A model generated the notes under the pieces. That model was not told the DNA's origin and ran no database searches. It saw only the letters and a list, made by a program, of their open reading frames with translations. This document shows, piece after piece, positions 26,787-36,226 of a stretch of 64,000 nucleotides of DNA. Position 1 is the first letter of the stretch. The number at the start of each line of letters is the position of its first letter. The stretch is from positions 62,001 to 126,000 of the forward strand of contig VGMT01000002.1 of the NCBI GenBank assembly GCA_016866335.1. The letters are read 5' to 3'. The DNA is from Bacteroidota bacterium (GTDB lineage Bacteria; Bacteroidota; Bacteroidia; CAIKAF01). Both the position numbers and the translations under genes were made by a program.

Positions 26787-27659
26787 ATGAAATATGCTGC
26801 ATTTTTGGTCTTGGGGGGCTTATTTTTAATTCTGCCTAGTTGCGATATCATTGAAGACCCAGATGGCCCGCCGGCTCCTAACGTTCCCTTCTGCACCGAT
26901 ACCCCCTCATTTCAGCCGCGTGTAAATCCTGAAATAAAATTGCTGTTAGAGGATTACACAGGCCACCGCTGCGGAAATTGTCCCTTAGCCGCCTCAAAAT
27001 TGCATGAATTGCAGGTAGCGCACCCAGGACAGGTGGTGGGATTGGCAGTGCATGCCCAAGCTGCGGGTTATTTTACTGCTCCGAAAACAGGCACAGCGTT
27101 TACCCATGATTTCAGGAACGAGGTTAGCAATACGCTCGATGCCTTTTTTCAGGTTGCAGCCACGGGTTTGCCCAAAGGAGTTGTAAATCGCAAGCGCGTG
27201 AACGGGGCTTACGATCTACCCATTTCAACTTGGGGGCAAATTGTTCAACAAGAATTGAATGCCAGCCAAATGGCGGATTTGCAAGTTAAAACCCTGTGGG
27301 ACAGCAGCACATCGTCCCTTTGTGCGTTTGTTTTTATCGAACACCTTTCAGGCACCCTGCCCGATAGCCTTATGCTTAGTGTTTATTTGGCCGAAAACAG
27401 TTTTGTAAATTGGCAAGCTGATTATTCGGTACCCGGAGAGGAAATAGAGTTTTACGAACACAACCATGTATTGCGCGCAAGCTTAGGTCCAATATGGGGT
27501 AAGGCAGTTCAATTAAATGGTACTTCGGCTGTTCTTTCTTTTAGCAAAAGCTTTTCTGGTGCCACTTGGGTAATGAGCAACTGTTCGGTGGTGGCTGTTT
27601 TGCAAAATGGCCTTAGTCGAGAGGTCATTCAGGCCGAAGAGGTGGCAGCCATACCATAA
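26787..27659 (+). CDS. Omp28-related lipoprotein
   Basis: A 290-residue lipoprotein: hydrophobic N-terminus with lipobox ILPSC (Cys about residue 19). The family hallmark follows: LLEDYTGHRCGNCPLAASKLHEL, a thioredoxin-like CxxC (CGNC), and the segment VVGLAVHAQAAGYF. Omp28-type proteins are outer-membrane-associated in Porphyromonas. It is the last gene of the GT9, TlpA, DUF6029, Omp28 run (19 nt after the previous stop). The redox-like CxxC beside a TlpA partner is consistent with thiol exchange, which is inference. Confidence 0.88.
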   Translation: MKYAAFLVLGGLFLILPSCDIIEDPDGPPAPNVPFCTDTPSFQPRVNPEIKLLLEDYTGHRCGNCPLAASKLHELQVAHPGQVVGLAVHAQAAGYFTAPKTGTAFTHDFRNEVSNTLDAFFQVAATGLPKGVVNRKRVNGAYDLPISTWGQIVQQELNASQMADLQVKTLWDSSTSSLCAFVFIEHLSGTLPDSLMLSVYLAENSFVNWQADYSVPGEEIEFYEHNHVLRASLGPIWGKAVQLNGTSAVLSFSKSFSGATWVMSNCSVVAVLQNGLSREVIQAEEVAAIP

Positions 27660-27716
27660 ACAGAATGCTGGCATTTTGATGGATACCCTATTTAAATACA
27701 ATGCAACATTAAGAAC

Positions 27717-29483
27717 ATGAATATTGGATTTTGGGATTGGGTTATCATTGCAGGTTATTTTGTTTTCACTCTGGTGGTTGGCCTATGGGCATCGCGAGGA
27801 GCCGGGAAGAGCGCTCAATCCTATTTTTTGGCTGGAGGAAATATGCCTTGGTGGCTTTTGGGGGTCAGCATGGTGGCCACCACATTTTCGACCGACACAC
27901 CAAATTTGGTAGCGGGATTGGTTCGTGAAAAGGGCGTAGCAGGAAATTGGGTGTGGTGGTCCTTCTTACTCACAGGAATGTTAACGGTCTTTTTGTATGC
28001 CCGACTATGGAAGCGCTCGGAGGTAATGACCGATATTTCATTTTACGAATTAAGGTATGGGGGGGCTGCAGCTGCATTTCTGCGAGCATTTCGAGCTGTT
28101 TATTTGGGTCTTGTTTTTAATGTACTGGTAATGGGTGCCGTTTCGCTTGCGGCGGTTAAACTAGGCTCAATTTTGTTGGGTTGGCCAGGGTGGTTAACCC
28201 TACTTACAGCTGGAGGTATAACCTTGATTTATTCTGGTTTGGGAGGATTAAAGGCGGTTATTTGGACCGATTTTGTGCAGTTTGTTCTTGCCATGGTTGG
28301 TTCGATTTCGGCCTGCATTTACCTTATGAACCTAGATTCGGTTGGGGGAATGCAGACTTTGCTTAACAATCCCTTGGTATCATCGAAAATGGATTTTTTT
28401 CCCGATTTCAATGAACCAGGCAGTTGGATTCCTTTGTTGTTCGTACCCTTGGCCGTTCAATGGTGGAGCAGTTATTATCCGGGTGCCGAACCTGGTGGCG
28501 GAGGCTACATTGTACAAAGAATGCTAAGTGCAAAAAACGAAAAACATGCATTGGGTGCGACGCTTTTATTCAATGTTGCTCATTATGCCCTGCGCCCTTG
28601 GCCATGGATTTTGGTTGCTTTTGCTTCTTTGGTAGTTTTCCCGGACCTAGGTTCTCTTCAAAGAGCATTTCCAAATCTGCCCACGCATCAAATTCAACAT
28701 GATATGGCCTATCCTGCCATGCTTAGCCTTTTGCCTTCGGGATTGCTGGGATTGGTAGCGGCATCTTTGCTGGCAGCATACATGAGTACCATGTCAACCC
28801 AATTGAATTTGGGTGCAAGTTATTTGGTGAATGATGTTTGGGTTCGTTTTATCAAACCGAATTCCAGTGAAAAACAGCAATTATCTGTTGGCCGTTGGGT
28901 TACTTTTTTGTCTTTGGTTTTAGGTTCCATGCTGGGCCTGGTACTGCAGGATGCTAGCCAGGCTTTTGATTTATTGCTTCTGCTGGGTTCAGGAACGGGG
29001 GGGCTCTTTCTTTTGCGCTGGTTTTGGTGGCGCATTAGTGCTAAAACGGAGTTGATTGCCATGGCGGCCTCTTTGGTTGTGGCCATATACTTTACTTTTA
29101 TTCACGATTCCATTTGCCCTTGGCTTTTAGAATCCCATCAAAAACTAATTTTCGGCACCTTAATTACTACCCTTATTTGGTTAGGTAGTTGCTTTGTTCT
29201 GGCTCCCGAAGACGAAATGGTTCTAAATAACTTTGTGCAAAAAGTAAAACCCGGTGGGCCTGGTTGGAAAACGGAGTGGATGGGTGCCGAACCGCAGGGT
29301 AATCCTTTTCTGTTTCAATTTTTGGCGGCCCTTTTTGCCATTTTATCGGTATATGGAATGCTCCTTTCTACAGGAACTATGTTGTATGGACATAGGTTGG
29401 AAGCCATTCTACTGGCTGCTTTTGCTATTGTTTCGGGCGGGCTCTGTTTTCGAATGGCTAAAAGGGGTAAATTATGGCAATAG
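27717..29483 (+). CDS. sodium:solute symporter (SSF family)
   Basis: A 588-residue inner-membrane transporter with about 13-14 hydrophobic helices. The opening DWVIIAGYFVFTLVVGLWASR, the SYFLAGGNMPWWLLGVSMVATTFSTDTP block and the TAGGITLIYSGLGGLKAVIWTDFVQ signature define the SSF family, which imports sugars, amino acids or other solutes with sodium. Insertion of a long periplasmic region before helix 8 is seen. No substrate can be assigned. It sits alone between the Omp28 and terC genes. Confidence 0.92.
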   Translation: MNIGFWDWVIIAGYFVFTLVVGLWASRGAGKSAQSYFLAGGNMPWWLLGVSMVATTFSTDTPNLVAGLVREKGVAGNWVWWSFLLTGMLTVFLYARLWKRSEVMTDISFYELRYGGAAAAFLRAFRAVYLGLVFNVLVMGAVSLAAVKLGSILLGWPGWLTLLTAGGITLIYSGLGGLKAVIWTDFVQFVLAMVGSISACIYLMNLDSVGGMQTLLNNPLVSSKMDFFPDFNEPGSWIPLLFVPLAVQWWSSYYPGAEPGGGGYIVQRMLSAKNEKHALGATLLFNVAHYALRPWPWILVAFASLVVFPDLGSLQRAFPNLPTHQIQHDMAYPAMLSLLPSGLLGLVAASLLAAYMSTMSTQLNLGASYLVNDVWVRFIKPNSSEKQQLSVGRWVTFLSLVLGSMLGLVLQDASQAFDLLLLLGSGTGGLFLLRWFWWRISAKTELIAMAASLVVAIYFTFIHDSICPWLLESHQKLIFGTLITTLIWLGSCFVLAPEDEMVLNNFVQKVKPGGPGWKTEWMGAEPQGNPFLFQFLAALFAILSVYGMLLSTGTMLYGHRLEAILLAAFAIVSGGLCFRMAKRGKLWQ

Positions 29484-29498
29484 GCAAGGCAATTTGCC

Positions 29499-29506
29499 TA
29501 CCTTTG
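29499..29506 (+). promoter_or_regulatory. TANNTTTG box of the TerC gene
   Basis: TACCTTTG, 15 nt upstream of the ATG at 29522. Confidence 0.5.
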
Positions 29507-29521
29507 CACTGATTTCAACGT

Positions 29522-30286
29522 ATGGATTTTTCCGTTTTTTCTGATTCGGCCGCTTGGGTGTCTTTGCTAACCCTGACCTTTTTGGAGGTCGTTTTAGGTA
29601 TAGATAACATCATTTTTATTTCTATTATCAGCAACCGTTTGCCTGAAAGCCAGCAAAAAAGGGTTCGAAACTACGGATTGCTGTTGGCTATGGCTTTCCG
29701 ATTGCTGTTGTTGCTTTCTATTACTTGGATTCTTGGATTTACCGAACCGTTGGTTCAGATTCCACCAATTCAAGGATTCGACCTTTTAAAATTAGGGCTT
29801 TCGATTTCCATTAAAGATTTGATTTTAATGGTAGGTGGGTTGTTTTTGATTGCCAAAAGCACAACCGAAATTTTTCATAAAATGGAGGGCCAAGAAGAGG
29901 CAAGGAAGGCGATCAATGCCGGGAAAGGAATGGCAATGATTTTGGCCCAAATTGTTATGATTGACCTAGTATTTTCTTTCGATAGCATTCTAACTGCTGT
30001 TGGTTTAACTCCCTGGGTTGAAGTAATGATGGTGGCTGTTGTTATTTCTATTTTTGTAATGATGGTATTTGCGGGAGCCATTAGCCGTTTTATCAATAAA
30101 AACCCATCACTGCAAATGTTGGCGCTCAGCTTCTTGATTTTAATCGGTTTTTTGCTCATTCTTGAAGGTTTTCATGTAGATGTCCCAAAGGGTTATCTTT
30201 ATTTTGGGGTTCTATATGCTTTGTCAATAGAACTTCTAAACATGCGCCGCCGCCGTCGAGCAAAGGGGGACGAGGCCGAGAAGTAA
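29522..30286 (+). CDS. TerC family integral membrane protein
   Basis: A 254-residue membrane protein with about seven helices. The family's paired acidic motifs are present: LEVVLGIDNIIF in helix 1 and DLVFSFDSILTAVG in the middle. TerC/Alx proteins are linked to tellurite resistance and manganese efflux, often for co-translational metallation of exported enzymes. The C-terminus is short and very basic (MRRRRRAKGDEAEK). It is not part of a ter operon here. Metal transport is the best inference. Confidence 0.9.
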   Translation: MDFSVFSDSAAWVSLLTLTFLEVVLGIDNIIFISIISNRLPESQQKRVRNYGLLLAMAFRLLLLLSITWILGFTEPLVQIPPIQGFDLLKLGLSISIKDLILMVGGLFLIAKSTTEIFHKMEGQEEARKAINAGKGMAMILAQIVMIDLVFSFDSILTAVGLTPWVEVMMVAVVISIFVMMVFAGAISRFINKNPSLQMLALSFLILIGFLLILEGFHVDVPKGYLYFGVLYALSIELLNMRRRRRAKGDEAEK

Positions 30287-30436
30287 TTGCAAAACAGCTG
30301 CTTTTTTCCTTCCAATCTTGTTTGAATTGCTTCATCATGAATGCGTTAATAGGCCAAGTTGGTTGGCATTGGCATTTTGCAAATTATATAGGAACCAACA
30401 TTTTGACGTTCTAAAGTTTCTCTCGGAATTGCTTTG

Positions 30437-30444
30437 TATTTTTG
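30437..30444 (+). promoter_or_regulatory. TANNTTTG box of the BadF-type kinase gene, decides the start
   Basis: TATTTTTG 4 nt before ATG 30449. The longer TTG start at 30434 would lie upstream of the box, so it is unlikely; transcripts would begin at or beside the ATG. Confidence 0.6.
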
Positions 30445-30448
30445 CCCC

Positions 30449-31294
30449 ATGAATGTATGGATAGCCGATGCCGGTGGCACCAAAACAAGTTGGTTGAACC
30501 AAAGCGGAGAATTGCTTGAGGGGCCTGGAATAAATCCCAACACATTGACCGAAGATGCTATTGCGCAACGGTTGCCCGAATCGGTTCGGTGTTCAGCATC
30601 AACCCTGTATTTTTATGGGGCAGGCTGCAGTTCCAATTCAGGGAAAATTCGTGTAGAAAATGCGCTTAGAAAGTCCATTTCTAGCCTACAACACCTTGAA
30701 ATTAACCACGATATATTAGGAGCATGCAGGGCATTGTGCGGAACCAATTCCGGCATTGCCGCCATTTTAGGAACAGGATCAAACAGTGCCCTTTACAACG
30801 GAAAGCACATCATTCAAACCGTTGCCAGCCCAGGACATCTTTTTGCCGACGAAGGTGGCGGTACCTGGCTAGGCAAGCGCCTACTGTTGGCCTATTTTCG
30901 GGGTGATTTCTCGGCTGATTTGCTGCAGCATTGGAATGCAAACTATCCAGAATGGAATTGCGATTCACTTATTCAATTTGCTTACAGCAAAGAAGCCAGC
31001 CCCGCATGGTTTGCTTCTTTTGTTCCTTTTTTACGTACCTACGCTTTTGATTTTCCGGAAGTCAAAAAATTGATTTTACAAGGTTTTCAAGCCTTTGTTG
31101 AGCAGCATCTTAAACGGTATAATTTTGAAAACCCATTGCCTGTTCATGCAACCGGTTCGGTGGGATTTTATTTTCAAGATTTTCTACAGGAGGTCTTACA
31201 CCAACATGGATTTGAATTGGGACTTGTAGTTCGAAGGCCAATCGAGGGTTTAGCGTTTTTCCATGGTATTCAACTTTCCCAACCTCATGGCTGA
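30449..31294 (+). CDS. BadF/BadG/N-acetylglucosamine-kinase-type ATPase
   Basis: A 281-residue actin-fold kinase. Phosphate-binding loop 1 is ADAGGTKTSW at residues 4-13; further ATP-binding signatures are AAILGTGSNSALYNG and HLFADEGGGTWLGKRLL. Members phosphorylate N-acetylglucosamine or related amino sugars during wall recycling; the substrate is an inference. The start is ATG 30449, supported by a promoter box 4 nt upstream. It overlaps the Ppx gene by 8 nt and kdsB follows, so the three likely form an operon. Confidence 0.85.
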   Translation: MNVWIADAGGTKTSWLNQSGELLEGPGINPNTLTEDAIAQRLPESVRCSASTLYFYGAGCSSNSGKIRVENALRKSISSLQHLEINHDILGACRALCGTNSGIAAILGTGSNSALYNGKHIIQTVASPGHLFADEGGGTWLGKRLLLAYFRGDFSADLLQHWNANYPEWNCDSLIQFAYSKEASPAWFASFVPFLRTYAFDFPEVKKLILQGFQAFVEQHLKRYNFENPLPVHATGSVGFYFQDFLQEVLHQHGFELGLVVRRPIEGLAFFHGIQLSQPHG

Positions 31295-32216
31295 GTTTCC
31301 ACTTACCTTTGCCGCCATCGATATTGGCTCAAACGCCGTACGCCTGCTTTTTAGCCACGTTTATCTTAATCCGCAAAATCAGCCTGTTTTTAAAAAAGTT
31401 GCACTCACTAGGGTCCCCGTTCGTCTTGGAGCAGATGTGTTCGGCCAAGGTTTTGTAAGTCCGCGAAACGAGGAACGCCTTCTTCAAACCTTGCATGCCT
31501 TTAAAAGCCTGATGCTGGTTCACGGGGTAAACGATTGGATGGGGGCGGCTACTTCTGCCATGCGCGAAGCCAAAAATGGCTCTGAAATCTTGCAGCGTAT
31601 TTTCAAAGAAACAGGCCTTTGCGTCGATTTGATTGATGGTGGTACCGAGGCCGATTTGATTTTTAAAAACGATGTGGCTGAGCAGTTGATTCCCGGAAAA
31701 CCCTATTTGTATATTGATATTGGAGGAGGAAGTACCGAAATTACCTTGTTTTTTGAAGGCGAAAAACACCTTGCGCATTCTTTTCCCATTGGAACCGTTC
31801 GAGCCTTAACTGGAAAGGTGAAGCCAGAAACCTGGACCGAACTTAAAGAAACCTGCCAAAGATTAAATGATTCGTTTCCTGATTTAAGCGGAATCGGTTC
31901 AGGCGGAAACGTGGTTAAATTGTTTGCACTGGCCGAGGTTCCCAGCGGAAGGCCATTGACCACCGATAAAACCAAGGGGATTTTAAAGCGTCTTCAATCC
32001 CTCTCGTTCGAAGACCGCATCCGGCATTTAAACCTAAATCCAGATAGGGCCGACGTAATTATTCCTGCCACCGAAATTTTACTCTTTATTTGCCGCCACG
32101 CCGGAATCAGGCGGCTATGGGTTCCACAGGTTGGGTTGTCGGATGGAATCGTTCACCATTTGTACGAACGTTGGCTGCAGTCCAAACCCCACCATGGGCC
32201 AATGCACATCCTTTGA
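31287..32216 (+). CDS. Ppx/GppA family phosphatase
   Basis: A 309-residue exopolyphosphatase/pppGpp phosphohydrolase-type protein, shorter than E. coli Ppx because it has only the two actin-like domains and no HD-like C-terminal part. Motifs: FAAIDIGSNAVRLLF (residues 7-21), DIGGGSTEITLFF, and GIGSGGNVVKLF. It hydrolyses polyphosphate or the pppGpp 5' phosphate. ATG 31287 is preferred over 31263 because the family begins just before AAIDIGSN. It overlaps the kinase gene by 8 nt. Confidence 0.92.
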   Translation: MAEFPLTFAAIDIGSNAVRLLFSHVYLNPQNQPVFKKVALTRVPVRLGADVFGQGFVSPRNEERLLQTLHAFKSLMLVHGVNDWMGAATSAMREAKNGSEILQRIFKETGLCVDLIDGGTEADLIFKNDVAEQLIPGKPYLYIDIGGGSTEITLFFEGEKHLAHSFPIGTVRALTGKVKPETWTELKETCQRLNDSFPDLSGIGSGGNVVKLFALAEVPSGRPLTTDKTKGILKRLQSLSFEDRIRHLNLNPDRADVIIPATEILLFICRHAGIRRLWVPQVGLSDGIVHHLYERWLQSKPHHGPMHIL

Positions 32217-32230
32217 ATTTAATCAACCTA

Positions 32231-32992
32231 ATGAGCAAATTGCCCATTCTTATTGTTATTCCTGCCCGCCTACATTCCAGTAGGTTGCCTAAAAAAATGC
32301 TGGCCGACATTCAAGGAAAGCCAATGCTTCAATGGGTGTATGAAGCTTGCCAAAAGGCTGGTCAGGGTTTTCAAGTGCAGATTGCAGTCGATTGCCCTGA
32401 TTTGATGGACGCTTGTGCTGCTTTTGGAGCATGCGCCATGCTAACCTCAGATGCGCATGAATCAGGCAGCTCTCGGTGCCTTGAAGTTTGGCAACAACTC
32501 CAAAGCCAAGGTCTTCGCTTTCAAGGCCTAATAAATGTGCAAGGCGATGAGCCTTTTATCGAGCCCGCCTTGTTGCAAAAAATGGGGGCATTTTTGCAAA
32601 CTGAAGCGCAAGACATTGTTACGGCCGCAATTCCAATTTCAAACTCGGAAGAAATTGAAGACCCCAATTGTGTGAAGGTTGGCATCTCTAAATTAGACAA
32701 TAAAGCAACCTGTTTTAGTAGGCAGAATCCCGAATCCTTTAAATCAAACCAGGTTCAAACCGATGTTTTTTTTAAACACCTGGGTATTTATGGTTTCCCA
32801 GCTAATTTGCCACTTGAGAAGGTTTTAGGTGCGTCAACACCCAACTCGCGCCGAGAACGGCTCGAACAATTGGCTTGGATGGACTTAGGTTTTCCAATTC
32901 GTGTTCTTACTGTAGCACCCACTTTTGGCGGAGTTGACTCGGCAGATGACCTAGAACGTGCAAGGGCTTATGCAGCGAGAGGGCGTTTTTAA
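32231..32992 (+). CDS. kdsB: 3-deoxy-manno-octulosonate cytidylyltransferase
   Basis: KdsB activates Kdo as CMP-Kdo for lipopolysaccharide inner core synthesis. From ATG 32231 the protein has 253 residues, standard for the family; the ORF track's 32090 start overlaps Ppx and adds a non-homologous leader. The diagnostic motif VIPARLHSSRLPKKML, the VQGDEPFIEP metal/CTP motif, and RRERLEQLAWM are all present. It is the third gene of the kinase, Ppx, kdsB run (14 nt after the Ppx stop). Confidence 0.96.
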   Translation: MSKLPILIVIPARLHSSRLPKKMLADIQGKPMLQWVYEACQKAGQGFQVQIAVDCPDLMDACAAFGACAMLTSDAHESGSSRCLEVWQQLQSQGLRFQGLINVQGDEPFIEPALLQKMGAFLQTEAQDIVTAAIPISNSEEIEDPNCVKVGISKLDNKATCFSRQNPESFKSNQVQTDVFFKHLGIYGFPANLPLEKVLGASTPNSRRERLEQLAWMDLGFPIRVLTVAPTFGGVDSADDLERARAYAARGRF

Positions 32993-33208
32993 TCCTTGTG
33001 CCTGATTTATGCAGATTGTTTTTTGGTCCATATTATTCTACTTAATGCACACGGGACCGCACCCTGTGGTTAGGTAGGTGTACCCTTCGGGGCCAGGCCT
33101 CTCGAAGCATAATTCGGATATCCTAGCCAGGAATGCACGCTTGGAGGCTTTTTATACATGAATGCTATTTGGCCAATTTTGATTATGGTTGACAAACGGC
33201 AGAGAGTC
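32993..33208. other. gene-free stretch between kdsB and rod element R4
   Basis: About 215 nt with no ORF of note. There is a small GC patch around GTACCCTTCGGGGCC near 33090, and the rest is A/T-rich. It does not fold into a tRNA and shows no similarity to the rod elements. Nothing recognised. Confidence 0.4.
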
Positions 33209-33350
33209 GCGGCAGGGATTGACGCAACTACCCCGCAAAGGCGCCGAAGTCTGGCCCGCTAGGTGCGGAGGCGAGGTTAGGAGCCCCCGCAAACCAGCTG
33301 GGCCAGCCTTTCGGTGCCTGCGGAGTAGTGCGGAAAGCCCGGCTGCCGCC
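33209..33350 (-). repeat. structured rod element R4 (subtype B)
   Basis: Minus-strand reading: GGGCGGCAGCCGGGCTTTC start, CAATCCCTGCCGC end. The arms GCACCGAAAGGCTGGCCC and GGGCCAGACTTCGGCGCC pair. The loop is diverged to CTCCTAACCTCGCC. Its 5' end is 10 nt from the stop of the co-oriented GT-C gene at 33361. Confidence 0.8.
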
Positions 33351-33360
33351 CACAATTAAA

Positions 33361-35187
33361 TTAAGGTCTTGTCCAATCTACTTTTTTAAATGGGGCATCC
33401 ATGATTTTATTTCCTGGCCAGCATTCCAGCGAAATTTCTAGGCTTTTTACATCTGCGGAATCGGGAGCCCACCCATAGCTCTGCCATGCTCCAAACTTCC
33501 CTGTTTTGTCGATGTCTTGCATCAGCACTGCGCTGGCATACCATACCGTGTCTCCGTTCTGCCTTATCGGCAATACGCTTCTCCACATGACCCGTTCTTC
33601 CCCCCTTCGAATTTCGGTGACCCAGCGCGGAGGGACGCCCATTGGGCAAATCAGTTTGACCTGCTGGTATATCCAGTCGGACTCATGCCTTATAAGGCTG
33701 TCTAAATTTATTTTTAGGCCATTAAAGAACACCCTTTTTTTGCCTTCATCAAAACGCCAATTGCCTTTAAAATAGGGCTTTAGGGAGGAGGGTCTGTTGC
33801 TTTTTTCTTTGCTGAATTCCCAAATCATGCCTCCCGTATAATCCACCCGTTGTTGAATTGCGGGAAAATGGAATTTAAGGGCAGCCCATACATCGGGATT
33901 TGTTTCGCGAACCTGCCCAAGGACTGCCCTCTGAATGGTTGGCCAAGATTCAAATTCCGGCAAACTGTCGGTAAGATTCAGGCTGGGAGCCAATTGCAAC
34001 GGCCCTTTAAGTGGGGCATGAACATACCACTGCCAGCGTTCAGGAGCAACATCGCAAAAATACCAGGTATTTGGCGTATTGTGTTCGGCCATCCACAAGG
34101 GAATGCCCCTGAAGGGTTCTTTGCTTTGCATGTAAGGGTGGCGGCGAATTCCCAACAAACTGCCTGTAACCAAAATCAACATAAAACATAGGGTTGCAGA
34201 ACTCCACAGCTTGGGCAATCTGTCAATGCCTGAACTTAAAAACAAGAGGAAAAAGGGCAAAGAAAAATGCAGGGTCGAAAACTGCAAAACAGGATTGCGT
34301 AGCAGGGAATAGGCGTAGGCAATTAGGGCCGGCACGACAAACCATAGCAATCCTGTAAACCAGGCCTGTTTGCGTAGTGCCAAGACAAAAAGTAACCCTG
34401 CCGACAGGTAAAGTGGAATATAATAATGAAACAGGTATGCTAAAAAGGCGAGGAAGAAATCAGGTTCGGGTTTTCCTAGCCAGCCCTGTTCTCCGCCCAC
34501 TCCGCCCAACCTTACCTGTTCCAACCACAGTGGCATGGCAGGCAAAAAAAGCAGAAGGCCCAAGGATGCGGCGCCCAACCATTCCAAACGCAAAGGCCGC
34601 CGAAAGCTCAAAAACCCAGAAAGCCAGACAAGAAGGGCGCTCAGCGCGGCAAGGTGGTGTATGTATGCTGCCAAAGCCAACAAAATCCCCTGTAAAACCA
34701 ATCGTTTCCACGAAAACCCTGCTTTGTTTTTGCCTTGCAAATAAACCAAACTTAGGCCCAATATTACGGTGGTTCCTGGGGCGTACATGCGCGCCAGTTG
34801 TCCATAAAATACCGGAAATTGAAGGGCCGCCATAAATAGGGCGGCCAAGTTGGCCGATTGCTGCATTCCCAAGCGTCGGCCCAGCAACCAAGTTAAAAAT
34901 ACATTCAACAAGCTAAGACCAATAAAGGGCAGTTTGATCCACCAGGCTTGGTCGGTAAAAATCCGGTTCCAGAAAAACAAAAACACCTGAATTCCAGGTG
35001 GGTGCACATCGGTTTTCAAGCCCTTTTCCACCAACTCGTTCCAACTGTCGTAATGGGTGCGCAGCAGAGAGCTTAGGTCGTCGCCCACCAGAACCATTCC
35101 ACCGGGAACATACATTCTTAATGCCAAACCCAGCCCCAGCAAGGCAAGTAAGGTACCGTACACAGTAAACCATCGGCGCATGGTCAA
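33361..35187 (-). CDS. GT-C type glycosyltransferase (GT39-like), multipass membrane protein
   Basis: A 608-residue membrane protein with about ten to eleven helices in its first 400 residues and a soluble C-terminal domain. The first extracellular loop has LVGDDLSSLL followed by KTDVHPPGIQVFLFFWN, the acidic residue plus HPP motif of lipid-phosphosugar dependent transferases; FYGQLARMYAPGTT is the arginine-containing loop motif. It should transfer a sugar from a polyprenyl carrier to an envelope glycan or protein. It is a distant paralog of the 8051 gene. Substrate unknown. Confidence 0.82.
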   Translation of the reverse strand: MTMRRWFTVYGTLLALLGLGLALRMYVPGGMVLVGDDLSSLLRTHYDSWNELVEKGLKTDVHPPGIQVFLFFWNRIFTDQAWWIKLPFIGLSLLNVFLTWLLGRRLGMQQSANLAALFMAALQFPVFYGQLARMYAPGTTVILGLSLVYLQGKNKAGFSWKRLVLQGILLALAAYIHHLAALSALLVWLSGFLSFRRPLRLEWLGAASLGLLLFLPAMPLWLEQVRLGGVGGEQGWLGKPEPDFFLAFLAYLFHYYIPLYLSAGLLFVLALRKQAWFTGLLWFVVPALIAYAYSLLRNPVLQFSTLHFSLPFFLLFLSSGIDRLPKLWSSATLCFMLILVTGSLLGIRRHPYMQSKEPFRGIPLWMAEHNTPNTWYFCDVAPERWQWYVHAPLKGPLQLAPSLNLTDSLPEFESWPTIQRAVLGQVRETNPDVWAALKFHFPAIQQRVDYTGGMIWEFSKEKSNRPSSLKPYFKGNWRFDEGKKRVFFNGLKINLDSLIRHESDWIYQQVKLICPMGVPPRWVTEIRRGEERVMWRSVLPIRQNGDTVWYASAVLMQDIDKTGKFGAWQSYGWAPDSADVKSLEISLECWPGNKIMDAPFKKVDWTRP

Positions 35188-35300
35188 AGCTACTGCATTT
35201 GGTTAAACCTAAGCCTGAGCTCGGCCCATTGCTTTGCAAAAAAAGCTTCTTTTTTAGCTTCAATTGGGCTCAATTTCGACCACACCGCCGAGCAAATTCG

Positions 35301-35308
35301 TACCTTTG
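35301..35308 (+). promoter_or_regulatory. TANNTTTG box of the 3-hydroxyacyl-CoA dehydrogenase gene
   Basis: TACCTTTG, 17 nt upstream of the ATG at 35326. Confidence 0.5.
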
Positions 35309-35325
35309 GGGTTAAAATCAAACTC

Positions 35326-36219
35326 ATGCTAAAAAACGTTTCAGTTGTTGGCGCAGGTACCATGGGCAATGGAATTGCCCACGTTTTTGCCATGCACGGC
35401 CACCAGGTAACCCTGGTTGATGTTTCAGAACAAGCTTTGGAAAAAGCGTTGTCAACCATAGAAAAAAACCTAGACCGCATGCTTTCAAAAGGCAGCATCA
35501 CCGAGGCCGACAAGGCTGCAACCTTGTCAAGCATTCAAACCAGTACCTCGCTTGCAGCGGGAGTAGGGTCGGCCGATTTGGTGGTTGAAGCCGCCACCGA
35601 GCGGGTGGAATTAAAACTGAAAATTTTTAAAACCCTAGACCAGCATGCTCCTGGGCATGCCATTTTGGCTTCAAATACCTCGTCCATTTCAATTACCAAA
35701 ATTGCTTCCGTAACCAATCGGCCCAACCGGGTCATTGGAATGCATTTCATGAATCCGGTGCCGGTTATGAAGTTGGTTGAAATCATCAACGGCTACAGCA
35801 CGGACCCCAGGGTAACGGAGCAAATAGTTCAGTTGAGCCGAGATTTAAGCAAAGTGCCTGTGGTTGTTAACGATTACCCCGGTTTCGTAGCAAACCGCAT
35901 ATTAATGCCCATGATCAACGAGGCCATTGAGACCTACTTTGAAGGCGAAGCGGGGGTTGAAGAAATAGATACGGTGATGAAGTTGGGCATGGCGCATCCC
36001 ATGGGTCCGTTGCAACTTGCTGATTTTATTGGACTTGACGTTTGTTTGAGCATATTGCAGGTGCTGCACGATGGGTACGGCAGGCCCAAGTACGCGCCCT
36101 GTCCGCTGCTGGTCAACATGGTGCAAGCAGGCAAGCTCGGCGTCAAATCCGGCGAAGGGTTTTATGTGTATACACCCGGCAGCAAGGACTTGGTAGTGTC
36201 GCCTAGATTGATGCGCTAA
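35326..36219 (+). CDS. 3-hydroxyacyl-CoA (3-hydroxybutyryl-CoA) dehydrogenase
   Basis: A 297-residue NAD-dependent enzyme that oxidises (S)-3-hydroxyacyl-CoA to 3-ketoacyl-CoA in beta-oxidation or runs in reverse for butyrate-type synthesis. VVGAGTMGNGIAHVFA (residues 6-21) is the Rossmann motif. NTSSISITKIAS, the HFMNPVPVMKLVEII block with the catalytic histidine, and the C-terminal helical domain with GPLQLADFIGLDV are present. It is monofunctional, not fused to an enoyl-CoA hydratase. Rod element R5 starts 7 nt after the stop. Confidence 0.94.
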   Translation: MLKNVSVVGAGTMGNGIAHVFAMHGHQVTLVDVSEQALEKALSTIEKNLDRMLSKGSITEADKAATLSSIQTSTSLAAGVGSADLVVEAATERVELKLKIFKTLDQHAPGHAILASNTSSISITKIASVTNRPNRVIGMHFMNPVPVMKLVEIINGYSTDPRVTEQIVQLSRDLSKVPVVVNDYPGFVANRILMPMINEAIETYFEGEAGVEEIDTVMKLGMAHPMGPLQLADFIGLDVCLSILQVLHDGYGRPKYAPCPLLVNMVQAGKLGVKSGEGFYVYTPGSKDLVVSPRLMR

Positions 36220-36226
36220 TTTTTTT

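Noticed and set aside
33050-33110. Possible tRNA or extra repeat near GTACCCTTCGGGGCC
   Set aside because: No cloverleaf, no TTCGAATC arm and no match to the rod element pattern.
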